Assembly (NCBI GenBank): GCA_900316385.1
Contig: ONCP01000002.1
Span: 78,277 to 142,276, forward strand
Reading direction: 5' to 3'
Length of the DNA stretch: 64,000 nt
Source: an uncultured Eubacteriales bacterium
Lineage (GTDB): Bacteria; Bacillota; Clostridia; Oscillospirales; Acutalibacteraceae
The notes beneath the pieces were generated by a model, which saw only the letters and a program-made list of their open reading frames with translations, was not told the DNA's origin and did not search any database. The position numbers and the translations under genes are program-made. The first letter of the stretch is position 1. Each line of letters begins with the position of its first letter. Of the stretch, positions 7,912 to 16,534 are shown piece by piece.

Positions 7912-10900
7912 ATGAAACTATTCAGAAAATGCCTCGGGCTCGCGCTTTCGGGCGTTATGCTCGTCGGCTCCGCCGCGGTGCCCGCTGCGGCTTCGGTGTT
8001 CGAAAAAAAGGATTATTCGGGCTATGACTATATCGAGGGTGAGGCTATCGTCGTTCTCAAGGACGACGCGAGCGGGATATACACCAAAAAGAACAAGTCT
8101 GCCGCGGCTTACGGCAGCGGTATTTCGCTGGAAAACAGCTATAATATCGACGCGGACGCGAAGGACAAAGACAGCCTCAAGCTTGCGGTCGTAAAGTCCG
8201 ACAAGCTTTCCACAGCTCAGCTTATCCCTAAGCTTGAGCAGAGATCGGGCGTGGATTTCGCCGTTCCGAACTTCAGGGCGAAAGTCTGCGACATTACCGA
8301 CGACACGTACAGCTCGTTCCAGTGGGCGCTTGAAAACAAGGGCCATCAGGGCGGCAAGGACGGCTGCGACATCAAGCCGCAGGCGCTCTGGGACAAGGCA
8401 AAGGACAACGAAAACGAAGTGCTGGTAGCGGTGCTTGACACGGGTATCGACTTTGATCACGAGGATCTGAAGGACGTGATCTGGACAAATCCCTTTGGCT
8501 CAAAGCTCGTCGGTAAGCACGGCTATGACTTTACATATGCGAACAGCGACGGCGAACCGCGCGACGACCACGGTCACGGCACCCACGTTTCGGGTATTAT
8601 CGCGGGTATGGGCGACAACCAAAAGGGTATCTCGGGCATTAACAAGAGCTCGGTCAAGATACTCCCGATCAAATGTCTGGACGCGGAAGGCTCTATGGCT
8701 CTCGACACAGAGATCGCGGCGCTGGACTATCTCGCCAGAGCCGTTAAGCTCGGCGCGAATATAACCGCCGTCAACTGCTCCTGGGGCGGAATAGGCGACG
8801 CGAGCGAGAAAAAGCTATATGAAAAAATCTTCAGTGAGCTTGGAAGCAAGGGCGTGATCAGTGTATTTGCCGCGGGCAACGAGAGCGCTGATATCAGCGA
8901 GGAGCAGAGCTCCATTTTCGGTGATGGCTATGTGCTTCCCGCCGCGATCAACTGCGACACCAAGATCACCGTAGCCGCGTCCGATGAAAAAGACGGGCTC
9001 GCGGGATTCTCTAATTACTCCGAAAAGTTCGTAGACGTTGCGGCTCCCGGCACTCAGATTCTTTCCTGCGTACACGAAAACACCTTCAACCCCTCGATCT
9101 ATTCGGTTCAGCAGAAGGCGGAGCTCGTTAAGGAGATTCAGGATTATAACGGAGAGCTCAAGGACGGCGATTTCGGATATCCCGTGGTTAATAAGAACGG
9201 CTCGTCGATCTACCCGATCAGTGAAAACATCAAGGTCGAGCAGGGCGACAGATTCTTCGGCGATTCGGGCAAGTCGGTAAAGATAAGCTTTACAGACGAG
9301 AAGATCGAAACAGAGGAAAAAGCAAATGTCGAAGAAACGGAAACCGATTCCGAGCTGTATTTTTACAGCTTTGAGCTTCCCTTTACCTTGGATAACAAGC
9401 TCGATCCCTACTCCGTCAGCTTTATGTTCAGCGGCTCCCAGGGTATCGAGTGGGTCGTTCTTGATGTTCCTGCCGACAAAGAAATAACAGCGGCGGAGGT
9501 GAATTCCTTCCTGATAATCGGCGGAGGCTATGGCGAGGATTGGGATCATTATCAGTACAGGATCGAGCCCAAAAAACAGAGGAACTATACCAGAAGCACC
9601 GACCGTAAGCTCGTGTTCTTTGCTTACGCGAACGGCGGCGACAGTATTTGTATCGATGATTTTGCCGTCAGCAAGCAGGGTGTCGAAGAAGAAGAATTCG
9701 GCAAATATGATTTTAAGGGCGGAACCTCGATGGCGGCTCCCTATGTAACAGGCGCCGCGGCTCTCGTCAAAAGAGCGTATCCCGATTTTGACGTGAAGGA
9801 TATCATCTCTGTGATCTGTCAGACAGGTCGTTACAGCGAGGCTCTTGAGGGCAAGCTCAGGAATCCGAGGGTCCTCTGCCTTGACGATGCGGATAAGGTG
9901 CCCCCGATGATTACCTCGGCAAAGTATTCCTCCGACGGAAAATCCATTGAAATAAACGGACGTCTTGACGGCGTAACGACTGTAAAAATAGACGGTACAG
10001 AGGTCAGCCCGACGTCAAAGACCGATGATAAGATCACCATCCCCGACAAGGGCTGGAACGTAAAGACAGTTACGATCACGGTCGAAAGCGAGAGCGGCTC
10101 CTCACGCTGCAAAACGTTCCTCACAAAGCAGAAGGTGTTCCCCGAAACAGACAGAGTTATCGGCAAGCCTTCGTGGGATTCTCAGCTTATCCCGATCAAC
10201 GCGGACGACAAGGCTTATTTCCTCGACGCTTATTCGGGAAATCTGAGCCGTCTGAAATACGACATAAAATCAAATTTTTATTACTATGACGAGGAAGTCG
10301 CTGAGATCAACGTCAAGAAGCTTGTCGAGAAAAAGTCGACAGTCACCTTTAACGGCGCGGTTTATCTCAATAACAAAATATACTTTACCGCGATAGCCGA
10401 GATCAAATCGTCGGATTACACGATCGGCTATGACAGCTTCTTCGGTTATTATGATCTGTCCAAGAAAAAAGCGGTCAGACTCTGCGATTATCCCGACGCG
10501 CCGACCGCGGGAATATCGCTCGCTAAGCTGGGCAAGAAATTCTACATCATCGGCGGCTATGATTCGAATAATCAGGTTTGTAAGGACGATGTGTTCAAGT
10601 ACGATTCAAAGTCAAAGAGCTTTAAGCTGCTCGGCGAAAAGCTCCCCGTTCCGCGCGCTCATACAAAGTTCTGTGAGTACAACGGTGTGCTTGTCGGAGC
10701 GTACGGAGCGCAGGATAACGGCAAAATGCCGCAGATCATTACCTTTGACGGCTCCAAATGGAAAACCTCCTCGGTCAAGCTCGAAAGCTACGACACGATC
10801 GATATAGAATTATTCCCCGGTAACTGGAGAAAATGCTATTTCGGCAACGTCGGACTCGGTCAGAACGGCGTCTTTATGAACGGCTCTGCTGTTGACGGAC

Positions 10901-11661
10901 TCGGCGACAGCTACACCTATGATCCCGTAAAAGACAAGGTCACTCCCTTCGGTTACACGACCTCTCTGATCGAAAACGAAAACCACATCTTCGGCGTCAC
11001 GCTCCCCGGCTGTTTTATCGGCTTTACCGCATTGTATGATTATGATGACGATGATGATATAGATTGGGATTACGCCAAGAACAGATACAGAGCTTATGCT
11101 TCGGACGATGATGACAAGGATGACGATGACAAGGACGGTGATTCGGACGAGACCGACGAAGTGGTTCAGAAAACCTACCTTGTAAAGCTCAAGAACACCA
11201 AGTCCGATCCCGAGAAGCAGACCTACATCGACGTAAAGAAATCAGTCACGATGTACGTCAAGGGCACGACCAAGCTCGCGCCGAAGATCCGCAACGCAAA
11301 GGGCAAAACGACCTATGCTTCCTCGAACAAAAAGATCGTTACCGTGGACAAAAACGGCAAGCTCACCGCGATAAAGAGCGGCGCCGCGAAGATCACCGTC
11401 AAGAACAACGGAGTTAAGACAGTGGTAAAGGTCACGGTCAAGAACCCGACGCTCAACAAAGCTAAGCTCACCCTCAAAAAGGGCAAGAGCTTTACCCTCA
11501 AGATAAAGGGCAAGATAGGCAAGGCGATCTTCACATCGGCAAACACCAAGGTAGCCAAGGTCAGCTCGAGCGGCAAGATCACCGCCGTTTCCAAGGGAAC
11601 GACAGCTATCAACGTAAAAACAAACGGAATAAAGCTCACCTGCAAGGTGACGGTAAAATAA
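7912..11661 (+). CDS. Secreted subtilisin-like serine protease with Kelch-like and Big_2 C-terminal regions
   Basis: A 1249-residue secreted S8 peptidase. A signal peptide covers about residues 1-27 (ALSGVMLVGSAAVPAAA), and YIEGEAIVVLKDD begins a propeptide. The catalytic triad is visible: Asp in VAVLDTGIDFDHEDL, His in DDHGHGTHVSGIIAG and Ser in GGTSMAAPYVTGAAALVKR. A long insertion separates the His and Ser segments (about residues 370-590). After the protease come beta-propeller-like repeats (FYIIGGYDSNNQVCKDDVF). An Asp-rich linker follows, containing DDDDKDDDDKDGDSDE, which may bind calcium. The C-terminus has two Big_2-like immunoglobulin domains (ASSNKKIVTVDKNGKLTAIKSG and a similar copy). 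RBS CGGAGG is well placed. Likely cell-surface or secreted proteolysis; substrate unknown. Confidence 0.9.
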   Translation: MKLFRKCLGLALSGVMLVGSAAVPAAASVFEKKDYSGYDYIEGEAIVVLKDDASGIYTKKNKSAAAYGSGISLENSYNIDADAKDKDSLKLAVVKSDKLSTAQLIPKLEQRSGVDFAVPNFRAKVCDITDDTYSSFQWALENKGHQGGKDGCDIKPQALWDKAKDNENEVLVAVLDTGIDFDHEDLKDVIWTNPFGSKLVGKHGYDFTYANSDGEPRDDHGHGTHVSGIIAGMGDNQKGISGINKSSVKILPIKCLDAEGSMALDTEIAALDYLARAVKLGANITAVNCSWGGIGDASEKKLYEKIFSELGSKGVISVFAAGNESADISEEQSSIFGDGYVLPAAINCDTKITVAASDEKDGLAGFSNYSEKFVDVAAPGTQILSCVHENTFNPSIYSVQQKAELVKEIQDYNGELKDGDFGYPVVNKNGSSIYPISENIKVEQGDRFFGDSGKSVKISFTDEKIETEEKANVEETETDSELYFYSFELPFTLDNKLDPYSVSFMFSGSQGIEWVVLDVPADKEITAAEVNSFLIIGGGYGEDWDHYQYRIEPKKQRNYTRSTDRKLVFFAYANGGDSICIDDFAVSKQGVEEEEFGKYDFKGGTSMAAPYVTGAAALVKRAYPDFDVKDIISVICQTGRYSEALEGKLRNPRVLCLDDADKVPPMITSAKYSSDGKSIEINGRLDGVTTVKIDGTEVSPTSKTDDKITIPDKGWNVKTVTITVESESGSSRCKTFLTKQKVFPETDRVIGKPSWDSQLIPINADDKAYFLDAYSGNLSRLKYDIKSNFYYYDEEVAEINVKKLVEKKSTVTFNGAVYLNNKIYFTAIAEIKSSDYTIGYDSFFGYYDLSKKKAVRLCDYPDAPTAGISLAKLGKKFYIIGGYDSNNQVCKDDVFKYDSKSKSFKLLGEKLPVPRAHTKFCEYNGVLVGAYGAQDNGKMPQIITFDGSKWKTSSVKLESYDTIDIELFPGNWRKCYFGNVGLGQNGVFMNGSAVDGLGDSYTYDPVKDKVTPFGYTTSLIENENHIFGVTLPGCFIGFTALYDYDDDDDIDWDYAKNRYRAYASDDDDKDDDDKDGDSDETDEVVQKTYLVKLKNTKSDPEKQTYIDVKKSVTMYVKGTTKLAPKIRNAKGKTTYASSNKKIVTVDKNGKLTAIKSGAAKITVKNNGVKTVVKVTVKNPTLNKAKLTLKKGKSFTLKIKGKIGKAIFTSANTKVAKVSSSGKITAVSKGTTAINVKTNGIKLTCKVTVK

Positions 11662-11662
11662 G

Positions 11663-11690
11663 AAAAAGCTCCCGATTCGGGAGCTTTTTT
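11663..11690 (+). terminator. Terminator after the subtilase gene
   Basis: Perfect stem AAAAGCTCCCG / CGGGAGCTTTT with a three-base loop and T run. It works on either strand and so also ends the convergent fbp gene. Confidence 0.85.
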
Positions 11691-11706
11691 ACTTGTGTTT
11701 TGGGAT

Positions 11707-13581
11707 TCACCGCTTGCTTCTGTACAGCTCAAGCAGCTCTTTTAGGTCGTTTATCTCAGCTTGTATCCTGCCGCCGTTGTCTGTGTCGGAGACCATCATC
11801 CTGTGCTTTTCGGTCTCGACTATCTCGGAGCTGGAGTGGATGTCCTTGTTGCTGTTGATCGCCTCGGTGACGCTTTCAAAGGGCTCGTGAGCCTTGAGCC
11901 TGAGGCCGTGAGAATTGTAGATCAGCGTGTAGCCCGCGATCCCCGTCTTTTCGTGATAATCGCGGCAGAAGCCGCCGTCGATCACAAGCAGTCTGCCGTT
12001 TGCCCTTATCGGCAGCTCTCCGCGCTTGGTTCTTACGGGGGTGTGACCGTTGATGATGTGAGCGGTTTTTCCCTCAAGCCCGAATTCCGAGAGCAGCTCT
12101 ACGCAGGTTTTCTCGGTTTTGTAAAAATCGTAGTATGGGTTTTGTTCCTCGACCCAAGCCGAGCTGTCGTCAATAAACGCCCGTTCAAAGGTCTTTATAT
12201 TGCGGCCGCAAAGCGGAGATTTTCTGCCGCACCACAGGTACCACATAAAGTCGATATCCCTTTGAGTTCTGTGCTTGCCGTAAAACGCGTAACGCGCCTT
12301 TTTGTCGGCAAAGTCAAAATACGCTTTTCCGCTCAGTCTTTGGTCGAATATCCCGATCTCGTCAAGCGAGCCGTCCCTTGTGAGCGGAACACAGCCGTGA
12401 TACAGCAGATTTCCGTTGAACACAGTGTACATACCGCCGTTTTCGTAGAGAAAATCGACGTGCTTTCTCAGCCTTACGCTTGCGAGGAAGGAGTTTTTCA
12501 GCCCGTCGATGACTTCCGTCTCGCCATCCGTGAGCTTGTAGGGGTCATCGGGGTCGATCGTCGGGAAATCAAGGTCGTTGAGCTTATATGTCTTGCCCTC
12601 GGACACTATCGTCCCGTTTTCAAGGTCAAGCGACTTGAGCAGCAGTCTGTCGTTCATATCATAGTCGGGATTTCGCTTTATCACAAGCCCCTCAAGCTTG
12701 AACTGGATCACGGAGATCGCCTTGAGCGCGGCGTCCATCGGAGCTTTGTCGGCGTAGACGTTCTCGGCGAACAACGCCAGCCGTCTCAGGCTTATTCCGT
12801 AGCCGTTCTCCAGTGTTCGTAGGGTGTTGTATTTGATAGCGTTTCGGACGACGTTCGCGATACACGCCTTGCTTCCGCAGGCGGCGCCCATCCATAGGAT
12901 GTCGTGGTTGCCCCACTCGATGTCGAGCGAATGGTGGGTCATAAGAAGATCGATGATCTTCTCCGCGGACTCGCCTCTGTCAAAGATATCGCCCACGATA
13001 TGAAGATGATCGACCGCGAGCCGCTTGATCAGCTCCGCCAGCGAAATCGTGAAATCCTCGGCGTCAACATCGATAACGGTGTCAAGTATGATGTTGTGAT
13101 AACGCACCTGATTGTCGTCCTCGTCCTTTTGGGCGTGCAAAAGCTCGTCAAGGATATATTCGTAATCCTCGGGCATAGCTTTTCTGACCTTTGAACGCGT
13201 GTATTTTGAGGAAAGCGCTCCCGCAAGCTCGATAAGGCGGTTGATAGTTTCGCGATACCACTGCGGAGTGGCGTTGCCCGCGCGGCGGATCAGAGTCAGC
13301 TTCTTCTCGGGGTAATATATCAGCGTGCAAAGCTCCTTGCGCTCGTCGCGGGACAGAGTATCCGAGTAGAGCATATCCACCTTTTCGCGGATAACGCCCG
13401 AGCAGTTGTTGAGGATATGGCAGAAAGCCTTGTATTCGCCGTGTATGTCGCTCATAAAATGCTCGGTGCCCTTGGGCAGATTAAGAATGGCGCTGAGATT
13501 GATTATCTCTCGTGTAACCGACCGCGCCGTGGGGTATTTCTCAGACAAAAGCCTGAGATATTTTAGCCTTTCGTCAGTCAT
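11707..13581 (-). CDS. fbp: Fructose-1,6-bisphosphatase, class III
   Basis: A 624-residue class III FBPase, the Firmicutes-type gluconeogenic enzyme that converts fructose 1,6-bisphosphate to fructose 6-phosphate. It belongs to the calcineurin-like metallophosphatase fold: FMSDIHGEY, HIVGDIFDRG, EWGNHDILWMG and INGHTPVR hold the metal ligands. The start MTDERLKYL has AAGGTG eight bases upstream; the frame stays open for another 64 codons upstream, but these read through the upp intergenic region and do not resemble the family. Length fits the family (about 620-670). Confidence 0.95.
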   Translation of the reverse strand: MTDERLKYLRLLSEKYPTARSVTREIINLSAILNLPKGTEHFMSDIHGEYKAFCHILNNCSGVIREKVDMLYSDTLSRDERKELCTLIYYPEKKLTLIRRAGNATPQWYRETINRLIELAGALSSKYTRSKVRKAMPEDYEYILDELLHAQKDEDDNQVRYHNIILDTVIDVDAEDFTISLAELIKRLAVDHLHIVGDIFDRGESAEKIIDLLMTHHSLDIEWGNHDILWMGAACGSKACIANVVRNAIKYNTLRTLENGYGISLRRLALFAENVYADKAPMDAALKAISVIQFKLEGLVIKRNPDYDMNDRLLLKSLDLENGTIVSEGKTYKLNDLDFPTIDPDDPYKLTDGETEVIDGLKNSFLASVRLRKHVDFLYENGGMYTVFNGNLLYHGCVPLTRDGSLDEIGIFDQRLSGKAYFDFADKKARYAFYGKHRTQRDIDFMWYLWCGRKSPLCGRNIKTFERAFIDDSSAWVEEQNPYYDFYKTEKTCVELLSEFGLEGKTAHIINGHTPVRTKRGELPIRANGRLLVIDGGFCRDYHEKTGIAGYTLIYNSHGLRLKAHEPFESVTEAINSNKDIHSSSEIVETEKHRMMVSDTDNGGRIQAEINDLKELLELYRSKR

Positions 13582-13600
13582 TATATCACCTTGCTTCAAG

Positions 13601-13634
13601 AGTAAAACAAAGGGGCTGCCGATCGCGGCAACCC
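13601..13634 (-). terminator. Terminator of upp
   Basis: On the minus strand a ten-base stem GGGGTTGCCG / CGGCAGCCCC (one mismatch) with a CGAT loop is followed by TTTGTTTT. It separates upp from fbp. Confidence 0.75.
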
Positions 13635-13645
13635 CGTTTGCGCAG

Positions 13646-14275
13646 TTATTTAGTACCGAAGATCCTGTCGCCCGCGTCGCCCAAACCGGGGCAGATGTAG
13701 GCGTTTTCGTTGAGGCAGCGATCCATACATCCGATGTACAATTCAACGTCGGGATGCGCCTTTGTAAACGCATCTACTCCTTCGGGAGCCGCGATAATGC
13801 ACATACACTTAATGTCCTTGCCGCCCTGTTTTTTGATTTCGCTGACAGCGTCGATAAGCGAGCCGCCTGTGGCGAGCATCGGGTCGACTACCACGATAAG
13901 TCTTCTGTCGATAATGGGAGGAAGCTTACAGTAGTAGGAATGAGGCAAATGGGTTTCCTCATCGCGATACATACCGATATGACCGACTTTAGCCAAAGGA
14001 ACAAGCTCCAGCATACCGTTGACCATTCCTAAACCCGCTCTGAGGATAGGAACGATTGCCAGCTTCTTACCGTCAATAATCGGCTGAACGGTGTCCTCGA
14101 TAGGAGTTTTTATTTCAATATCAGTTGTTTTCAAATCACTGAGAGCCTCATAACCCATAAGTATGGTGATTTCCTCAACCAAGCTTCTGAAATCGTTAGT
14201 AACCGTGGTGTCCATACGGAGCATAGTTATTTTGTGCTTGATCAGAGGGTGAGTCATAATATGTACGTTGTTCAT
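13646..14275 (-). CDS. upp: Uracil phosphoribosyltransferase
   Basis: A 209-residue enzyme making UMP from uracil and PRPP (pyrimidine salvage). The PRPP-binding loop is [16 protein letters not shown], and the C-terminal uracil-binding [17 protein letters not shown] is complete. The second in-frame ATG ([11 protein letters not shown]) is chosen because GAAAGG lies nine bases upstream, whereas the first ATG would touch it. It is divergent from the uracil permease gene. Confidence 0.97.
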   Translation of the reverse strand: MNNVHIMTHPLIKHKITMLRMDTTVTNDFRSLVEEITILMGYEALSDLKTTDIEIKTPIEDTVQPIIDGKKLAIVPILRAGLGMVNGMLELVPLAKVGHIGMYRDEETHLPHSYYCKLPPIIDRRLIVVVDPMLATGGSLIDAVSEIKKQGGKDIKCMCIIAAPEGVDAFTKAHPDVELYIGCMDRCLNENAYICPGLGDAGDRIFGTK

Positions 14276-14306
14276 TGTATACATCCTTTCATATGGTTAT
14301 AGTTTA

Positions 14307-14335
14307 ATATTACAAAAAAGAACGCCAAAAGTCAA
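14307..14335 (-). promoter_or_regulatory. Promoter of upp
   Basis: On the minus strand TTGACT, 17 bases, TAATAT, ending 32 bases before the upp start. Confidence 0.7.
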
Positions 14336-14384
14336 CCGACAGACGGTAAAAAAGCCGAAATATATCTAATTTAAGGAAAAACTG

Positions 14385-14413
14385 TTGTAATATCGCGCTT
14401 TTTTCTATATAAT
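14385..14413 (+). promoter_or_regulatory. Promoter of the uracil permease gene
   Basis: TTGTAA, 17-base spacer, perfect TATAAT, 48 bases before the permease start. No PyrR-type attenuator hairpin was recognised in the short leader. Confidence 0.75.
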
Positions 14414-14461
14414 GTCTATTTGGTACGCTTGAATACACATTTTTTTAAGGAGGAAAAGATA

Positions 14462-15820
14462 ATGAAAATGATTTACGGCGTAAAAGATAAGCCGAAATTC
14501 CCCGCGATCCTCGTTTTCGCGTTCCAGCAGCTTCTTGCCATTATGGCGGCTACTATCGCGGTCCCGATGATCGTCGGCAACGGAATGAGCACCTCGGCGG
14601 CGCTCTTCGGCGCGGGTATCGGCACGCTGGTTTACGTAGCTTTTACAAGAGCTAAAAGCCCCGTATTCCTCGGTTCGTCCTTCGCGTTCCTCGGCTCCAT
14701 GGCTTCCGCCTTCGGCGGCGGCGTAGCGGTCGGACTCGGCTATCTCGGACTTATCATAGGCGCGGTTCTGGCAGGTCTTGTTTATGTGGTTATCGCCATC
14801 ATCGTCAAGGCGGTCGGAGTCAACTGGGTATCAAAGCTTATGCCCGCTGTCGTTATCGGTCCTACGGTAGCGATCATCGGACTTTCGCTCGCTGGCAACG
14901 CCATCGGCGACCTCGGCGCTACCGACGCTAACTTCGCGGCAGCCGACACATCCGTTAACGTGTACATCAAGATCATCTGCGGCGTGATTACACTCGCCGT
15001 TACAATGCTCTGCTCCGTTTACGGCAAGAAAATGGGCAAGCTTATCCCGTTTATCATCGGTATCCTCGCGGGCTACGCCGCGGCTTCCGTGTTCTTTGTG
15101 ATCGGAAACGCCACAGGTAGCGACGCGCTCAAGGTTATCGACTATACCGCGCTCACCTCTTTATTCGATAAAATATCGATCAACAGCTTTGTAGCGCTTC
15201 CCGACTTCACGTTCTTCAAGGCGTTCGGCTCGTTCGATCAGTTCTCTCCCGCTTATCTCGGAACTATCGCGGTCGCGTACATTCCCGTCGCGTTCGTTGT
15301 ATTCGCCGAGCACATCGCGGATCACAAGAACCTCTCCTCGATCATTGAGCATGATCTTCTCAAGGATCCCGGTCTTTCCAACACGCTCCTCGGCGACGGC
15401 GTCGGTTCAATGGTAGGCGCCGTGTTCGGCGGCTGTCCCAACACTACCTACGGCGAGTCCGTCGGCTGTGTGGCGATCACAAAGAACGCTTCCGTAAGAA
15501 CGATCATCGTTACAGCGATCGAGGCTATGCTCATCTCGTTCATCGCTCCCTTCGTCGGCTTCCTTTCCACGATCCCGTCCTGTGTAATGGGCGGCGTTTG
15601 TGTGGCTCTCTACGGCTTCATCGCCGTTTCGGGTCTTAAAATGCTCCAGAAGGTTGACCTTGATGACAACCGCAACCTCTTTACCGCGTCCGTTATCCTT
15701 ATCGCGGGCGTAGGCGGAATGGTTCTCAAGTTCGGTAATGTCACGATCACCGAGGTAGCCTGCGCGCTGATTCTCGGTATCCTTACCAACATTATGCTCG
15801 GCAGAAAAAAGAGCAAATAA
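14462..15820 (+). CDS. uraA: Uracil permease (NCS2 nucleobase:cation symporter)
   Basis: A 452-residue membrane transporter with about 14 helices of the UraA/PyrP type. Family landmarks are FQQLLAIMAATIAVPMIVG at the N-terminus, VFAEHIADHKNLS, whose acidic residue and His are conserved in uracil binding, and GGCPNTTYGESVG in the second repeat. Start ATG has AAGGAGG at good spacing. Divergently paired with upp, so uptake and salvage of uracil are genetically linked. Confidence 0.95.
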   Translation: MKMIYGVKDKPKFPAILVFAFQQLLAIMAATIAVPMIVGNGMSTSAALFGAGIGTLVYVAFTRAKSPVFLGSSFAFLGSMASAFGGGVAVGLGYLGLIIGAVLAGLVYVVIAIIVKAVGVNWVSKLMPAVVIGPTVAIIGLSLAGNAIGDLGATDANFAAADTSVNVYIKIICGVITLAVTMLCSVYGKKMGKLIPFIIGILAGYAAASVFFVIGNATGSDALKVIDYTALTSLFDKISINSFVALPDFTFFKAFGSFDQFSPAYLGTIAVAYIPVAFVVFAEHIADHKNLSSIIEHDLLKDPGLSNTLLGDGVGSMVGAVFGGCPNTTYGESVGCVAITKNASVRTIIVTAIEAMLISFIAPFVGFLSTIPSCVMGGVCVALYGFIAVSGLKMLQKVDLDDNRNLFTASVILIAGVGGMVLKFGNVTITEVACALILGILTNIMLGRKKSK

Positions 15821-15837
15821 GGAAAAGCACAGAATAA

Positions 15838-15868
15838 AAGCCGTCGCGTCAGCGGCGGCTTATTTTTT
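15838..15868 (+). terminator. Terminator between uraA and the MecA-like gene
   Basis: Stem AAGCCGTCGC / GCGGCGGCTT (one mismatch), loop GTCA, then TATTTTTTT. The loop and the right arm contain the stop and last codons of the convergent minus-strand gene. Confidence 0.75.
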
Positions 15869-16391
15869 TGATTATCTCGCGCGCGTCGCCGAGCGGCTTG
15901 CCCGCCTCTCGGAGCTTTGCCGCGCGAATCTTTGAACAGTAATATGTTTCGGAAAATTCACCGAGAATAAAAGCAAGCCGCGAAGATAGTTTTTCGGGAG
16001 CCAGCAGATAATATCCGCCTTCGTATAAAAACAACTCGCTTTCGGGCAGACCTTCCGCGTTATCCAAGGCGGAAAGCAGAGCCTCGGCGTCGTCAAAAAC
16101 ACAGCAGAAAAGCTTGTCGGACCTTTTGATCCTGTACACCCTGCGCTTCTTTTCTTTCAGCGTCAGCAAAATCAGGCAGCCGCTCTTGTGCGGCAGAGCC
16201 TCGACCACCATTTTCTTATTTCGGGCGTTCAGCCCTGTTTTGGAGCACGCGAGCGAAAGCAGCCTCGACAGGATCCGTCTTGAATGAGGGTCGTCAAAGC
16301 CCATTGTTCCGTATTCAAGGGAAAAATCCTTCATATCGCTGTTTTTCAGCATTATCAAAACCTTGCCCGAATCGATCTGTTCAATCGTCAC
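15849..16391 (-). CDS. MecA-like adaptor protein
   Basis: A 180-residue protein similar to the Firmicutes adaptor MecA, which feeds substrates to the ClpC AAA protease. The N-terminus TIEQIDSGKVLIMLKNSDM matches the MecA substrate-recognition region, and MVVEALPHKSGCLILLTLK matches the end of that domain. The remaining part (FYEGGYYLL-like stretch, EFSETYYCSKIRAAKLREAG) fits the ClpC-binding domain. GTG at 16391 is preferred over GTG at 16400 because GGGTGG is five bases upstream. An inverted repeat CCCGTTCA / TGAACGGG (16402-16429) lies just upstream. Its targets are unknown. Confidence 0.7.
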   Translation of the reverse strand: MTIEQIDSGKVLIMLKNSDMKDFSLEYGTMGFDDPHSRRILSRLLSLACSKTGLNARNKKMVVEALPHKSGCLILLTLKEKKRRVYRIKRSDKLFCCVFDDAEALLSALDNAEGLPESELFLYEGGYYLLAPEKLSSRLAFILGEFSETYYCSKIRAAKLREAGKPLGDAREIIKKISRR

Positions 16392-16401
16392 AATAACCAC
16401 C

Positions 16402-16429
16402 CGTTCATATAATATGACCTGAACGGGCT
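16402..16429. promoter_or_regulatory. Inverted repeat upstream of the MecA-like gene
   Basis: CCCGTTCA and TGAACGGG are perfect arms around an AT-rich centre containing a possible minus-strand -10 (TATTAT). One arm also overlaps the region used as RBS, so this could be an operator or an RNA hairpin that hides the RBS. Confidence 0.4.
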
Positions 16430-16474
16430 GTTTGCAAGCAATAAATTTTGGAAACTATTTTTTTCCTTTTTTCA

Positions 16475-16504
16475 TTGCTTAATTGACTGTGTCTGTGTTA
16501 TTAT
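16475..16504 (+). promoter_or_regulatory. Probable promoter of the GH13 gene
   Basis: TTGCTT, 18 bases, TATTAT, 31 bases before the start codon. Confidence 0.45.
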
Positions 16505-16534
16505 AAATATATTAAAGAAAACGGGAGTGATACT

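Noticed and set aside
11037..11160. GATGAC-rich stretch as a DNA repeat array or CRISPR
   Set aside because: It codes for an Asp-rich linker in frame in the subtilase; no spacer structure.
11761..12822. 353-codon plus-strand frame opposite fbp
   Set aside because: Antisense to the conserved FBPase; no start signal or recognisable domain.
14414..14461. PyrR attenuator before uraA
   Set aside because: The leader is too short and has no terminator hairpin.
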